Notes: generated by a model not told the origin, from the letters alone. A stretch of 64,000 nucleotides of DNA from Malurus cyaneus samueli (GCA_009741485.1 CM019236.1:55551273-55615272); one strand, 5' to 3'; positions 45,901-59,885 are shown, counted from the first letter of the stretch. Numbers and translations are program-made.

Positions 45901-47249
45901 TTCCTGAAGAAGAGAAAGGTTACACCAAGGCTGAGAGGAAGGTATGCCTTGTTTTCATTACAGTTTTCAATGGACAACCAGAAGACAGAAAAGATTATGT
46001 TGCAGCTAAGAACACAGTTCAAATTTGAACAACCAGATTTCTCTTTGAAGCTGGAAGTTTTCCCAGGAAGATGGATATGGCTGCAGCTGAAGCAACAATC
46101 ATTTTTCAGCAGTGAAATACTGCCACACATTCCAAGGCTGGACTACTCCAAGCAAATTACACAGTGTTAATGACATTTCCCCATGTGACCACCTGAAAAC
46201 ACTTAGTGCTTTTTTCACCAAAACTGTGTTTACCTCACAATTATACTCCTACAAAACATCTGATAATACTTCTCGGTAACAAAGACTGGTGGGAAGAATG
46301 TCAGATCCTCTGAATTAGTGTCATCTGCAAGAGAAAGGGAAATTCTGAGAAAGAATTTTTAAACTCCAAAATGCAATAAGAGAAAAGAAGGACCCTTGTG
46401 TTTGGACAGAAAAGGAAAAAAGCCAATTTTTAGAAAAAATGGAAGAATAAATAGCAGCATGATGATTGTAAGGTGATGAACTACTAAAAAAAATTCGCAG
46501 AATGAACAATTTTAATTAGCACATCGAGTTTCTCTCTCTTGGCAAAAAGGGGTAAAATCGGTAAAAAGGGTTATTGAAGTCATTTGTATATGAATTATTC
46601 CTGTAGATGCTTTTGCAGTGCTGTAGCCATTAGTCTTACACTGCTCAGTCCATCACAAAGGATGCCTATTGCATTGCCCTGGACCCTGCTATTAGCTTAT
46701 GCTCCCTCTTCAGGACTGTTGTTGCAGGACATGGTAGCCACATTTATTGGCCTGCCTTCTCAGAAGGCAGCCTGAGAATCATCACTCCGCACACACCAGA
46801 GCTCTCTGCTGTGAGTTTCCTCCCCTGACTGCCAAGAATATCAGAAGAATTGGATTTACAGAAATCCGAACTCCTCGCCTCCAGCTCAGCTCTAGCCCAG
46901 CGCTCCTCTATACAGACTATACATTTCTTCCAGCCCCCTCGGAGTGGCTGACTCACTGCAGCCTCTTACAGTCTGCCATTTCACACTCTCTCCCTTCTTA
47001 TTACATCCCACATAGGCAGCCACCACTGCCAAAAGCTGTCCCAAGAGCTGGAATCACCTTGTCTCCAGGGCAGCCCTCTTTACCCTGCTATCACAGCATT
47101 GAGCCATCTGTGAGCTGTCTTTTACATCAAGAAAATAATAGGTAACAAAGACTTCCAAGAAAGCAGAAAAATCTTAACAGCAACAACAACAAAAAGAAAA
47201 AAAAGAGGCTGTCTAGAATTAAATATAAAATCAACGTATATTAAACAAG
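42911..47249. other. Non-coding, no gene recognised
   Basis: Past the CpG segment the sequence returns to AT-rich. The first few hundred bases could hold an untranslated exon of a plus-strand transcript, but no coding frame is convincing. The stretch at 46780-47110 is more GC-rich and carries a 132-codon frame of low complexity, rejected as a gene. Confidence 0.5.
44689..44716. repeat. (TATG)n microsatellite
   Basis: A short run of TATG units is followed by an imperfect TGTATGTGTGT tail. Confidence 0.8.
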
Positions 47250-47455
47250 AAGGAATAGACTACCAGAGGAAGGACTGTTAAAATGCATGAGTTCTTCACC
47301 CCCTCAAATCTCTATGTCAAGCCCACCTGACTTCAGGAAAGACAGGCTTTAAGCTAGCTGCAAAATTAGTTGGATGAAATGCTGTGGCCATGTTACACAG
47401 TAGGTCAAACTAACAATCTGTTGATCCCTTCTGGCCTAAAATCTGTGAGTCAAGT
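47250..47455 (+). mobile_element. Old CR1/L3-type LINE 3' end
   Basis: The stretch opens with GGAATAGACTACCAGAGG and closes with GTTGATCCCTTCTGGCCTAA followed by AATCTGTGAG. These are diverged forms of the usual CR1/L3 3' landmarks for the untranslated region and terminal repeat. No open frame remains. Orientation is plus. Confidence 0.72.
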
Positions 47456-50400
47456 AATTCTTCTTAAGTGCTCCCTACAGGCATTTGAGTCTTTGTGACT
47501 TAAACCTCTACCATTTCTTTTAATATTTACATGCTAAAGATTTTTATTTTTTAACCTATCAGCCTTTTTCTTCCGATTTCTTCACAGTAGCCCCAACAAA
47601 ATGGGGCTTCCAAGTAGAAGAAGCTGCAAGTGATTCCCTATTCTCTATCTTTGTCCTGCCATTAACTTCATTTGAAATAAAAAGCCAGGAGTAATGCCAG
47701 CAGAAAGGATTGATTTACAGTTCTTAAAAATCCCTTATAAGCATGATCCAGAATTTAATTACAGCCAAAAAAAGTCAAGTACTGCACTTAGACCAATTTT
47801 TATCCCATACTTCTAAGCCAAGATGTCTCTAAAACACAGCTGCATATTATAAATGGAACATGGGCTCTAAAATCTCTCTGCACTCTACCAAATAGTGAGA
47901 AATTCAGAGATTCTCCAGTCTTCATATGTGTCTGAAAATACTTGAAGGCCTCCAGTGTGGAATCTGTCAAGGCATCAGATGCCAAACATGTAAAACATCC
48001 ACTGATCCCTTTCCTGAGAACCTGATTTTGTGTTCTGAAAAAGACTAGGCAAAGTCCGGGTGTGAGAGGCAGGGTGACCACTTTGCAAGACCAGCAGCCC
48101 CTTTGTATTAAAAATAAATGAAAGAATTTGTTACTGTCACCTTGGTCTCTATCTCCCTTTCTTCTCTCTGCCTCCTCTTTCCTTATTGTAATTGTTCTTT
48201 GTCACTTATTATATTTTTTTAATTTTCTGCTCTTTATTGTCCTAGCACTGGACTTTGCTAATGTTTTGTTCTGTGGCAAACACGCCAGTGCCAACTTCCA
48301 TTTCAATCCGTTTTCCTCTTTTGCCTCAGTTTGCTTTCCCTCTCATTTCACTTCTCAGCATGCTTATACTTTGTCTTCATTGCCCAGCTGTACTGTTAGA
48401 GCAGTTTCTCTTCTTTCTAAGCCAGTTACCTATTTCAGCTTCCCAAATATTATGTTCATGTCCCCAAACAACTACACCTACCATCCATCTTTGTCAGTGA
48501 TACTCTTTCAATGCTTGTTTTCTTCAGGCCTGTATCCAGATTTATTATTCAATGTATATGAATAATTTGTAACAGAGAGCACTGTGTTGATCTAATTCAC
48601 TCATACAAAAAACACTTCAATTCCTCCTTCAGTATTTCTGCCACTTTCTCTGAATCATCTAGATTTCTCTCAGCCTGTCTAGATATCACTGCAGTCCACA
48701 AATTGTCTAGGCTTTCCCATCCTCATTATTTTGTACTCAGTTTTTGCTGCTGAAGAGATTCAGAGGAATTGAAGACAAACATGGGAGCCATTTCCAATTG
48801 CTGCCACCTGCTAAAGCCATCTTTCCTGTTGATGGGAAGCAGGAGCAGCAGCTGCACCTCTCTTTGCAGCCTAATGAGGAGAACTGGGCAACATGACAGT
48901 TTGGCTGAGCACAGGGAGGGAACCTGCAAGGCGGTGGGGGGAGAGATATACATCACAAGGTTTCTGAAGAGGTAGGGGCCAAGATCCTACAGGAGAAAAC
49001 AGGGTCTGCAGGGAAATAAAAGTGTTCACAAAAGACTTCGGAAAATCAGAGACCTGAGTGATGGAATGAAGGGGCATACCCTTTTCCTGTAGTAGGGGAA
49101 GCCCCATCAATCTTCTTGCTATAAGTTAAAATCATTATAATGGAATACAATGGAGTTAATCTTCATCTATTTTCTTGTCTAACGTTGATCCCCACATACT
49201 GACCCCTTTCAGTACCAGTTTGAGAGTATTTTGTCTTTCTGTATCTCCTCAGCTGTCTGCATATTAAACTGTGCAGCTCACCTCACATTCCCTAAGCTCA
49301 GAGGTTTTCCTCAGCCCTTCCAAGTCCTGTATGATGCAAGCATGCCAGACAAACATTTAGCCCTCAAATGTACTTATGTAGCCTCTTGTTTTCCCCTTGT
49401 GTGGCTCTGACGGGTTATGAAAATAAGAGGCCAAACAAATTCATGCCAGCAGTAATTCCAGCCCCACCCTGCAGAATGGGCAGACACCACATGGCCCAAG
49501 GAACAGCCAAATTTCATGATTACATTTAAATAAATGTTGACAGTTGAAAAGACTGCTCTGTTTCCCCCAGTTTTCTCTCTCCTCATGTTCTTTCACTGCA
49601 GGGGGCTATCAGCACCTTGGCTAACTTGGCTGCAGCATGACATGGGGACGCTTCATTCTGTAGGAACAAAAAGTTCCTTTGAAAACTTAAAAATACCCAC
49701 GTAACAAAGCAACTCTGGTAAACAGGATTTCAGCAAGGACCACAATGCTTAATGATTTTGGGGGTTAAGAAAAGGCACAGATGAGGTGGGAAGAACCAAC
49801 TGCTTTTCCAAATATTTTAAGTGCAGTGTTTGCCAAGAGCTGCAGGAGGGAGACACAAACAGAAATATTAATAACAAGAAAATAAAGGATTTAGAACATT
49901 ATTTCACTTAATTTTGCAGGCAGTTTGGGTATTTGGTTTGTTTGCTCTGCTTTTTTTCTGTACTTGGCTGACGGTACCTGTGGTGTTATGTAGACACTGC
50001 AGGTGGGAATTTATAGTTGCCTTTTATTGAATTGTTCACAAGCTGTATGGACAGCACATTTCTTGTAGTTCTTCTCATTCTTAATTCTACAGCAGACTTC
50101 TATGCTTTGCTTCTGGCTGCACATGAACAGGAATTTTTGTTGTTGCAGGAATTAGAAGGAACTTTCATGAGCTTTTAGAAGAGTGGAATTTTTGTTACCT
50201 GCTTCACAAAAGAAAAAGGGATATACTGTGTATACATAAAATCAAGTTTTTAAAGGAAATAATTAGGAAAAATTCAAGACTATTCTCAATCCTTTTGTTT
50301 ACTGAGAACTGAGAATATGAGTTTAGCTTCAATTTCACTGTGCTCTGTTTTGAATGCTGTCAATACAGATTAAAGAGAGCATATGAGATTATTTTTAAAG

Positions 50401-53400
50401 AGCATTGCATGGTCAAATAATTTAGAAAAGTTCACTCTACAATGATTGAAAATACAGGTGAAAATTTTGCAAATCCTGTCTCCATACTTTGTTTCATATT
50501 TTTGGTTAATGGCAAATGCTGAATTTATTTGTTTTTTTAACTGTGTTACAGAAGACACTCGAAGTGTAGCTCAGACCTCACTCAGGGCCTTCTTGAGGTT
50601 GCCTGTCTTACAAAGAACAAAAATATTAACAATCACTTTGTAATAGGTAGCTGTCAACTGTAAAAATGCTAGGACATTTGCATTTTCAACTTTGGTATTT
50701 TTTTTAGAGTCATAATTGGGACTTACGTTGTTTTTTGCTTGGCATCAGTTGTAATATCAGTACAAAACCATGATTAAAAGTTTTGAATCTATTAATAAAA
50801 CATGAGATCTTTGACTGCTAAGGATAGTGTTTGGCAGTTTTGGATATGCATTCAAGCTAGATTACTTGTATCATCCTTTCTATACTTGTTTTTTCCTTCT
50901 CACCTCCCCTAATTCTCTTTGCAGGGATTGCTAGTAGCAGACTTTTGGAGATTTACCTTCAAGATGCTTAAGGATGTTGTTGATAATAGAGAGCAGTTGC
51001 ATTGTTTCAAGGTTTTATGGACAGAGTGCTTCTTGACTTTCATATCCTTGCAAGTGGCAAAAGAGCAAACATAAGAAATCAAGTGGCACAAGCAAAAAAC
51101 ATGTTTCTCCATATACTCCCTACTTGAACTATTTGTCAGTAATGGATCTGTAGTGCTGATCAACTGTGACAAGACTCCTTGGGTTGTTATCTTCAGACAA
51201 AATGCAGTTTATGCAGAGTGTAGCATAGGCTTGGACTGGGATTATCTAAGTGGAGAGCCAGATTTATTGTCTCTGTGCCACACTCACCAAACCAGTACTA
51301 TGGAACCCTCTGAAAATACATTCAAGGGGCTCTTCTTTGCCATCAGAACACCAGCAGATTTTATGTACATGCCATATCAAGCATCATCTGGCTCTTACTG
51401 TGCTGCAGATCACTCTGGATTCCTAGAAAGCTTGTTATCTCTGTTGAAATGTAGAGCACTTAGAGAGCAATTAAGGTCGGGTGCTGTGCATGAATGAGTA
51501 AATCCTCCTCCAGTTTGGAGTGTCAGGGGCATACAGTGAAGGGATACTCCTAAGTCTGGCTAGTATCGTGAGAACTGGTTCCATGACTGCTCCTGGTACT
51601 TGCATCATCCATGTTTTTCTTCATCAGATAATGGAGAATTCACCATAATTATTTTTGGCTGGAGTATTGCTATTAAAAACTATTTCAAAGTGGTGTAATG
51701 CAGAACAGGCTCATGCCAGAGTATGGTTCCATTGTTTTAGAGAAAATGGTGTTACTGAAGGCCAGACTAAGAGAACAGAAATCCCACTGAAAATTAGCCT
51801 GGTGCAGGGAAAGGATTGAACTTCTTGTTACATCAGTGTCCTAGCACTGAGGAAGGCAAGCTCAAAGCAAGGACCTTACCAGCTTACTCTGCTTGAAATG
51901 CATTGACAGCTACTGAGAGAGAAGGACTCTCCATCCTGGAGGTGAGTGTGACCAGCTTCTCCGACAAACCAGTGTCAGGTCAGGAGCTTTGAGAGCAGAA
52001 TCATCTCAATGCTTCCTGGCTTGCTGAGCAGGAAGTTGTTCTTCGCTTGAGAATATTCAAACCATAATGCCTGTGATGTGAGGGAGGCATCAGATCTGCA
52101 TTCTCCATATTACTGACTGCACTGGACACTTCATTAATGTTTAAAAGCACTGCCACTGGCATTCACTCTCTCAAAAACATGTGAACTGCCTGCATGATTT
52201 CTTTCCTGGCCAGTTTATATGCCTGTGGAGAGGAAGACAGAAAGAAATTAAAAGGTCACTAAATGAAGTTGATCTGAACAATACATATATTTTTATTTAC
52301 TTTTTGTTCAACTGAAGGTAAAAGTATCTTTTTTGTACAATATAACTAAGTGGCATGGTAGCCATCACCTTGTTTCTCACATGAGTATCCCTACCACTGT
52401 ATTCTTAAGCCTAAATGTAATAACTTTTGCAATCACTGCTTAAAGGCCTGTCCAATATAACACAGAGAATGAAATTTACTTTTGCACATTTTGTGAAGAA
52501 AGACAAAACCCCATGCTTTTCGAAGTTTATTCATTGGACTCTAGCAAGGTGCTTTGGAGGAGATCTGTTTCAAAAGAATGTTACAAAAAATGTTAAAGCT
52601 TCTACACTGGCATAACATGAGAGGACCCTACAGAAATTGAAATGCCAGACTAGTGAGCTGGAATTTGCCTGCGTTGCTAGCTGGGAAGAGAGCAGGGGAA
52701 GAACAGCATTCCTACTCCAGAAGGAAAAACCTGGTTGTGACTCAGACAGGGGAGAATTTTTTCCAAGAACAGTTCATCCTAGTGAAACTAAGACACTCAG
52801 GTCATGTTGCCAAGGTCATTGACATTTTTGTTTATCTGATCCTTAAAGGGAAATTACCAAATTTAAAAGTTGTGGGCTGTATCCTCTATAAGGCAAACTG
52901 TTGCACTCCACTGGAGGCACTTAAAGAACAGCACTATGTGTTTCATGCAGTTTCTTAGGAGTTACTTTCTCATGTTATTTCAGTTTTGTGTTACATCCAG
53001 TTTTCATAATCTTTTCATGGTTGATTTCTGACTTTTTGCAGTCTGGCTTTCCTATATGTAATCCTATAGCTGCATGATCGCTAACAGAATAGTGGAATGA
53101 AAACTTGACTAAAATAAAAAACAGCAAAATAAGCATGCTGCATTAGTGTCTAAAGCAGCACTGGACCATTACTTCCTGTCACTTGCTGTATGTGTGACAT
53201 ACATACAAACTACCTCCTCCATTTGCAATCAGCTCTTGTTAAATGTCTGCCATTTTCCTCCTTTCATGTACCCTCTGATAAAAAGCAGCTGTCTAAGCTT
53301 CACAATTAAACATCACATTTATTAAATGTCAAACCCATGTCATCTTTGTAGAATAGGCTGCACAAAACCCACCATCATTGCTTTTACATTGGGCAACTCC

Positions 53401-55016
53401 TTTGTGAAGGCAAGAAATGGCTTCTTGCTCTAGATAGTGCCATTTTTGTTATCTCAGTGTCATGAGTTCCATAGTTTAAAAATTGTGGGATTTAACTGTA
53501 GCACAATATCAGTGCTGAGCTCTTCTTACTTGACATTCAGAGTCCTGGGATCACAAGTTATTTAACTTTTCAGTAAAAGCAATAGTCCTCACACATTCAG
53601 ATAGCTGAGGTTTTAATAACGTCTCCCTCTGACCAGAATTCTCCAATTGTTTCTTTTGTCTTTAATCACACCCCAACAGTGAACTTGACAGGCCAGGTTT
53701 TCTCTGCTATGACCAGAGTATGCAGGGACCTGTTTCTTACCAGAAACTTGTGGATGACAGTGATACAATGCCATTAGTAAAATATTAAATTCCTGCCAAA
53801 AAGGAGTAACCTCCTGTGCAATTGTGTGCCTGACTAGATCTGTGAAATCTGATGTCCCTTTGAAATCTGATGTCCCTTCTCTGGAAGTGTAATCCTCCCA
53901 GGCGTCATCGGGGACCCTGACATACATTGTGACACTACGGAGAGCGTCAGCAGCACAAATATATTCCATGTTATAAACAGATCAAAGGAGTGATTATTCT
54001 CAGTATCTTTGAGTCATATCTTTTATCCTACAGAGTGCAGCATGATAGTTCCTGCCTGTACTCCTCAAGGAAGAGTTTTGTGTAGGTTATCACTTCATCT
54101 TCTCATCAAGAATAGGGTTCAGATTTCCTCAACCACATAAAGCCAGTCAGTCAGAAGCCACTGTCATTTTATGTCTGATCTCAGTATTGCTTAACAAAAC
54201 ATTTTCCTGTTTTGGAAAACACTTGTCTATTCAAAGTACAAGCAGAGACTCTGGTAGTCCCTTCAAGCAGTCTCACTTTATTCAAGAGAGAAGTCCTGAA
54301 GGTTCAATAACAAATATATTTAGAACATAATAACTAATCAAATGGGAAACCACATATTTCAGCACATTACTCTATGCAAAATTTTTTGTTGCAGAAGAAT
54401 TACTAAATGAGACTGTTGATTATTAAGAGAAAGACTTCTTTTATGAACAAACATTCTCCTTAATGAAATTATTTATAAGATCTACTAAAAATACAAACTT
54501 TATCAGACTGCTTTGTCTACAAACAGCCTCTGCATATCCCTAAAAATTCAATAAATTCTTGTCTGAATTTATTAGAAGGCCATGTCCATTAAGCAGTCAT
54601 TTTTTGTTGTTCCCCTGAGATACTGCTTGCGGCAAATTTTACTGTATTTCCTTCCCTCCTGGTATTGACTTATAATAAAAGAAAAACATTTTTTCCCTGT
54701 TTAAGGCATTTTCCAAAATTACATCAGTGTCCATCCACTTCAAACAATTTCTAGCAAAGGCCTGGTCCAGCTGGGTAAACAAAAAGATTTTACATATATT
54801 TCATTGTGCATTTTTTTACTTTTATACTGTGAGATATTAAAACAATACTTCTTGCCACTACTCAGATGAATACTGATTTACATGTGTAAAGTGAGGTGTA
54901 GGTGTTTTTTCTGCACAGTGAAAGTTAAGAAAAACATCCCTGAATGAACTTGCAACCTCACATGAAAATAGGGCATTAGTACGCAGCAAGGATCTCTGGA
55001 GCAATAAATACTGACT
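47456..55016. other. Non-coding, no gene recognised
   Basis: T/C-rich tracts occur at 48130-48340. Frames at 48128-48565, 51153-51497, 52653-52958 and 53613-53969 match no family I know. No LOX exon pattern was seen. Confidence 0.5.
53843..53878. repeat. Perfect 18-bp tandem duplication
   Basis: TGAAATCTGATGTCCCTT occurs twice back to back without mismatch. It lies in an unrecognised minus-strand 118-codon frame, where it duplicates six residues in frame. Confidence 0.95.
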
Positions 55017-55160
<144 letters not shown>

Positions 55161-56132
55161 CAGATTAAACATAGATCATTTCCAAAGTTGCTGGACAGAT
55201 TTCCTGAGTGCAAACTATTCGCAAACAAGTAGCAACACAGGCCGCCTAGCCAGTGCCCCCTAAGATAAAACTGTTTTCATCCCCAGCTGTTGAGGGCACG
55301 CACTTTGAATATGCTTAAAATGAAACTTTGAGCATAAACTTTTGCGGTTTGTTTTTTTTTAATTAAAAACATGAAATCCAAGGAAACAAACCCAGAATGA
55401 GCCATTCTTCTTTCTTTGGTGCTCTAAGAAGACTTTGTTTAAAGCTGCACTGGATTCCATTTGATGTTGAGGAAAGGAAAGCCTGTTCCTGTGGACAAGC
55501 TGATTGGCAGGGTGGGCATGGGAAGAATGCTTCTGTTTATGGGTAAGTTTATAAGTTTCAGCATCTCAGGTTCTTTCTTTTCTATTTTTTTTAAGGACAA
55601 AAATAACTGAAAACTACTTGACAATACAGAGGATTTTTGCCTTACTACATAATCCTGAAATATTCTTCAAATTCAGCCATTGCTTACATTATTATGATCT
55701 CAGTGGAGTCAAATTTTCTTTTGCTGTTCTGCTACTGACTAGAGAAAATGTAAGAAAAGGGATTTTTCCTGTAGCAATTTTTAATCTGATCAGTCCTCAT
55801 AACTGCTGGAGTTTTCCTGACTGCAGTGTCTCACCACAGGAAGTCCATGGAGTCTAGTTTTTTGAAAGCTGAAATGTACATCAGTAATTACTTGTTATAT
55901 GATGTACCAATTAAGTTTGGTGTTTCTTTACGTCAAGTTTTCATTTTTCCCCCGTGATATGTATTTTAGAGCATGAGAGAAACTGGTGATTCTGTAGCTC
56001 TTTCATAAACATGTGGCACAGGAATTCTGGGTCTTGCTCCAGGGTGGTCTTCCTGCATAATCTTTGCAGTCAAGGGTCATTCCTTGTCTAATGACAACGG
56101 TGACCTCTGCATGCCACCATAACACAGTAATA
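55161..56132. other. Non-coding between poly-T block and LTR-like element
   Basis: Unique AT-rich sequence. No retroposed gene body was recognised to explain the poly-T run. Confidence 0.5.
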
Positions 56133-56870
56133 TATTGTGGTGGGTTAGATCTGGCTAGCAGCCAAACTCCCACCCAGATGCTCACCACCCCTCTCCAGCA
56201 GGGAGGGAGAAAAAGTAGGTTGATAAAGTTCATGAGTTGAGATAAAGACAGGAGGTTCCTTACCAGTTGCAGTCATGAGGAAAACATACTTGGGGAAAAT
56301 AAATGCATTTTATTTCCAGTTAAAATAGATTTAGATGGTGAGATACAATCAGTGGAACCACCCCGCTACCCTCCTTTCCAAGACTCACATTGACGCCTTC
56401 ACTCCTGATTTGTCTATTCCACCCTGAGTTGAATGGGAGCTGTAGTAAGTACACAGCAATCACCTCTCTGCTGCTGCTTCCTCCTTACACTGTTCCCATA
56501 CTCCTGTGAGGGTGCTCTTCGTGGACTCCAGTTCTTCAGGGTAAACCTGTTCCAGCATGGGTTTTCCATGGTCCTCATGGAATTTCTGCTCTGGCATGGA
56601 GAACCTTCTCCTTGTCTGACCTGGTTTTTTGCCTGTGCTGCTTCTCATTCCTTTTGTTCTCTCCTTCTCCTTTTATGACATTTTCTGCCCTTTTTTAAAT
56701 AAGTGTTCCCAGAGACACTAGCAGCATGGCTGAAGGGCTCAATTATGTGCCATGGTGAATCCACTGGAGCTTGCTTGAGCCACTGAGGCCAGTGTGGAGC
56801 AGCCCCTGGTCTCCTCTTGCAGACACCACTCCCATGCAAAAACCTTGCCGTGGACACAGTAGCAATAAAT
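56133..56870. mobile_element. LTR-like endogenous retrovirus fragment (probable solo LTR)
   Basis: The segment starts near TTGTGGTGGGTTAGATCTGG and contains GAGTTGAGATAAAGACAGG, a T/C-rich middle with repeated variants of 'CTGTTCCAGCATGGG', and ends near CAAAAACCTTGCC and GCAATAAAT. This order matches, from memory, an LTR family common in bird genomes; its name and sense strand are uncertain. No gag, pol or env coding region is present nearby. It is heavily mutated, so an old solo LTR is the likeliest reading. Target-site duplications were not identified. Confidence 0.6.
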
Positions 56871-58664
56871 AATATTATATCTCCTAACTGTGCAAAGAAG
56901 TGCCGGTCATAATGCCTGTTTTGGTGTATCACTATGTGCTGTGACATTGTGCAAGGCAAAGTGACAAAAATCTGTGATTGGAATGTGGTATTAAAGTTGA
57001 AGATTTGCAAAAATACTCTTCGTGTTCTTTTTCTTCCCAGCAAATTTCATTTATCTACATCTGCTTTCAACTTCCAGAAAACATTATGGTAAATCATAGG
57101 TTGAAGCAGGCAGGAAGATGAATCAGAAAGGAAATAATGCATCTACAGAAATTTGGTGATCTAAACAAAGATGTCAGCCAGGTATCTGTGTTTGTGCCTG
57201 TGTATAAGAAGAGAGGGATGAAAAAAAGGAAAAGAGGGAGTGAGAGCATGAAGAGAAAGAACTTGGGCATGAAGAAGGGGAACTTGGGAATCTGCACACT
57301 CCAGATACTGTAACACATTTCAAACACACAGATGCAGTTATTTGTGACAAAAAGAAAAAACCCCATGCATTGATGCAGACTGAACTAGAGTCAGAGTGTT
57401 CACCTGCCTGTAACTCAGCCACCAAATCTGTATCTTACAAGATCCCTCCATTTTTTTGTTGGACTGCCAAAGCTGGGAGGGACAAGAGTTAAGATAAGAA
57501 GGATTAATGGAGTAACAGCATCTTAGGTGTGGAAAGTGATTTGTGGTGTCGGGTCTTGGCTGGAAAAAACAATCTATTAAGGACAGTGGTGGCTAAAGCA
57601 TATTTGATCCAAGCTGCTACAACACATTACAGAAAAATCAGCATCTGTTTAATATTACACTTATAACAAATATTTTAAAGTAAGGAATTCTGAAGGCAAC
57701 TAGAGAAACTGCAGATTTTAAAACAACTTCTGAACTCTTGATGTCAGTAATCCTTCCTGTACCAGTCCTTTAGTATTAAATAGCTTGAGCTTTACACAAT
57801 TTATAAGCAGCAAAATGCAGAGTATCATATGGGCAAGAAAACAGACAAAACTGCAATAGAGAAACTTCTGAAAGTTGCAAGTTGCATACACAATGTGAAC
57901 ACATTGTGGCTGCCCTGGATCCTGAAGTACGATGAAGTAAACAAGGAAATACTTTCACATTTAATTGCCTTTTTGAAGGTCTTCAGAGGAAGAGGTTTCC
58001 AGTTCTCATGTATTTGATTCTAGGAGATATTTATTTTTCCTAGCCTCCTTTTTTCTTGCCTTTTCAGAACTCAATTTCTCAAAACAGGAGTAGAGCAAAA
58101 AATGCCATCAGGAGAAAATGAGAAAGAGATATTTTTGGAAGAGAAAAAGAGGGTATGTGTAGCCAATATATTTAAAGGATGGTGTTGTCCTAAAGAAACT
58201 TGTCTGACAGTTTCCTACTGACCCATGATTTGTATGGGGTCACTCAATGTATATATAAAATAAAGCCTCTCCCATTTTTAGTACTTATTGGCACACAAGG
58301 AGAGGTGAAATGGATCAAGTACAAACTATTTTAATTCAGCTTTATAGAGTGCCTGCCAGTCAGGACAGGGACAGATTGACTAAGAATTGAGAGGATGCTG
58401 CTATGAATTCTTCTGGAGTAGGAAAAGACAATTTATAAAGCCATCAACCTTTTAAAATTCATGGCAGTACAATCGCTGTTTTTCTGGTTTGCCAGAATGT
58501 TTACAATCAAAATAATTTCTTTATTAAAATACAGTGATGATTCCTTAGGTTGGGGTTTTTTTGTGCCTTCAACTCTTACTGAAACCATAACATAGAAATA
58601 ATACATATAGGAATAATTAAATTGCTTAGTAGTTTTACTTAGCAACTGATTTATTGTCTATTGT
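56871..58664. other. Non-coding, nothing recognised
   Basis: AT-rich sequence between the LTR-like element and the CR1 pair. A purine-rich patch lies near 57210-57280. Confidence 0.5.
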
Positions 58665-59382
58665 ATAGAACGATCATATAAGATTGGAAGGGGAGCTCAA
58701 GGATCATCTGGTTCAACTTTCCTGGAAAAAGCACAATGTAGACAAGATGACCCAGCACCCTGTTCAGCCCAATTCCTCAGTCATGCTGGGGAATTCATGA
58801 CTTTCCTGGGGAGATGAATCCAATAGCTTATTGTTCCCATTGTGAAAAACTTTCCTCTAGTGTCTAAACAGAATATCCCCAGGTGCAGCTTGTGCCTATT
58901 GCCCCTTATCTTTTCCATGTCACTCCTTGTGGAAAGGGATTCTCAATTTTCTTTGTAGTGAGACTTTAAATACTGGAACACACTGGTTAGGTCTTCCCTA
59001 AGTCTTTTCCCATCTGGCTGGCTTTCTGGTTCTTCTCTGGACTCTCTCCACCCTATCAACATCTTTTATTTTGAACTGAACACAGCATTCTAGGTGTAGC
59101 CTGACGAGTGCTGAGTGCAGTGAGATAATGACTCCTCTATCTCTCCCTGTCAAAAAAGCCTGGCACCCCACTGGCTTTCTCTGCCACAGCAGGACTGGTC
59201 ACTGAAATTGCTGCCCAAGGTCATCCAAGTCCCTTCCCACAGAGCTGCTCCTTTGCTGGGTAGAGCCCAGCTCCTGCTGCATTCATGGATTATGTTTTCC
59301 CAGGTGCGAAAGCTTAGACTTGTCTGTTTAACTCCATAAGATTCCTGTTACCCCACTCTTCCAGCCTATACAGATCTTCTGG
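58665..59382 (-). mobile_element. CR1 LINE, 3' part, minus orientation, 5'-truncated
   Basis: The left edge resembles the reverse complement of a CR1 3' end (TAGAACGATCATATAAGATTGG, then GATCATCTGGTTCAAC). It is followed by typical antisense CR1 stretches such as CCCCTTATCTTTTCCATG, CTTCTCTGGACTCTCTCCA and GAACACAGCATTCTAGG. It ends at about 59382, where sense-strand CR1 begins. It carries many substitutions and no open reading frame, so it is an old, dead copy. Boundaries are good to about 10 bases. Confidence 0.88.
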
Positions 59383-59885
59383 AGTTCTGAGGGCAGTTTT
59401 GGGCACCACAATTTAGAAAAGACATTGAGCTATTAGAGAGTGCCTGAAGGAGGACAATGAAGATGGTACAGGGCCTTGAGGGGAAGCGCTGTGGGGAGTG
59501 GCTGAGGAGACTTGGTCTGTTCAGCCTGGAGGACACTGAGGGGAGACCTCAGTGCAGTTCTACAGCTTCCTCATGAGGGGAAGAGGAGGGGCAGGCACTG
59601 ATATCTTCTCTCTGGTGAGCAGTGACAGGACTGAATGAATGGCCACAAGTTGTATTATGGGAGGTCTAGCTTGGATACCAGGGCAAGATTATTCACCCTG
59701 AGGGTGGTTGGGCACTAGAACAAGCTCCCGAGGGCAGTGGTCACAGCACCAGGCTGACAGTGGTCAAGAAGCATTTGGACAATGCTCTCAGGCACAGGGT
59801 GTGATTCTTGGGGTGTCCTGAGCAGGGCCAGGAGTTGGACTTGACAATCTGATGGGCCCCTTCCAACTAAGTTGCAGTGATATGT
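59383..59885 (+). mobile_element. CR1 LINE, 3' part, plus orientation, 5'-truncated
   Basis: This is sense-strand CR1: TGGAGTTCTGAGGGCAGTTT at the left, then GTTCAGCCTGGAGGACACTG, GGGGAGACCTCAGTGCAG, CACCCTGAGGGTGGTTGGGC, and the 3' hallmark GGACTTGACAATCTGATGGG followed by CCCCTTCCAACT near the right edge. It abuts the opposite-strand CR1 on its left. It is 5'-truncated, as most CR1 insertions are, and encodes nothing intact. Confidence 0.92.

Noticed and set aside
46747..47145. Plus-strand 132-codon ORF, Ser/Pro/Leu-rich
   Set aside because: Low-complexity composition, no recognisable domain, and adjacent to an old LINE fragment.
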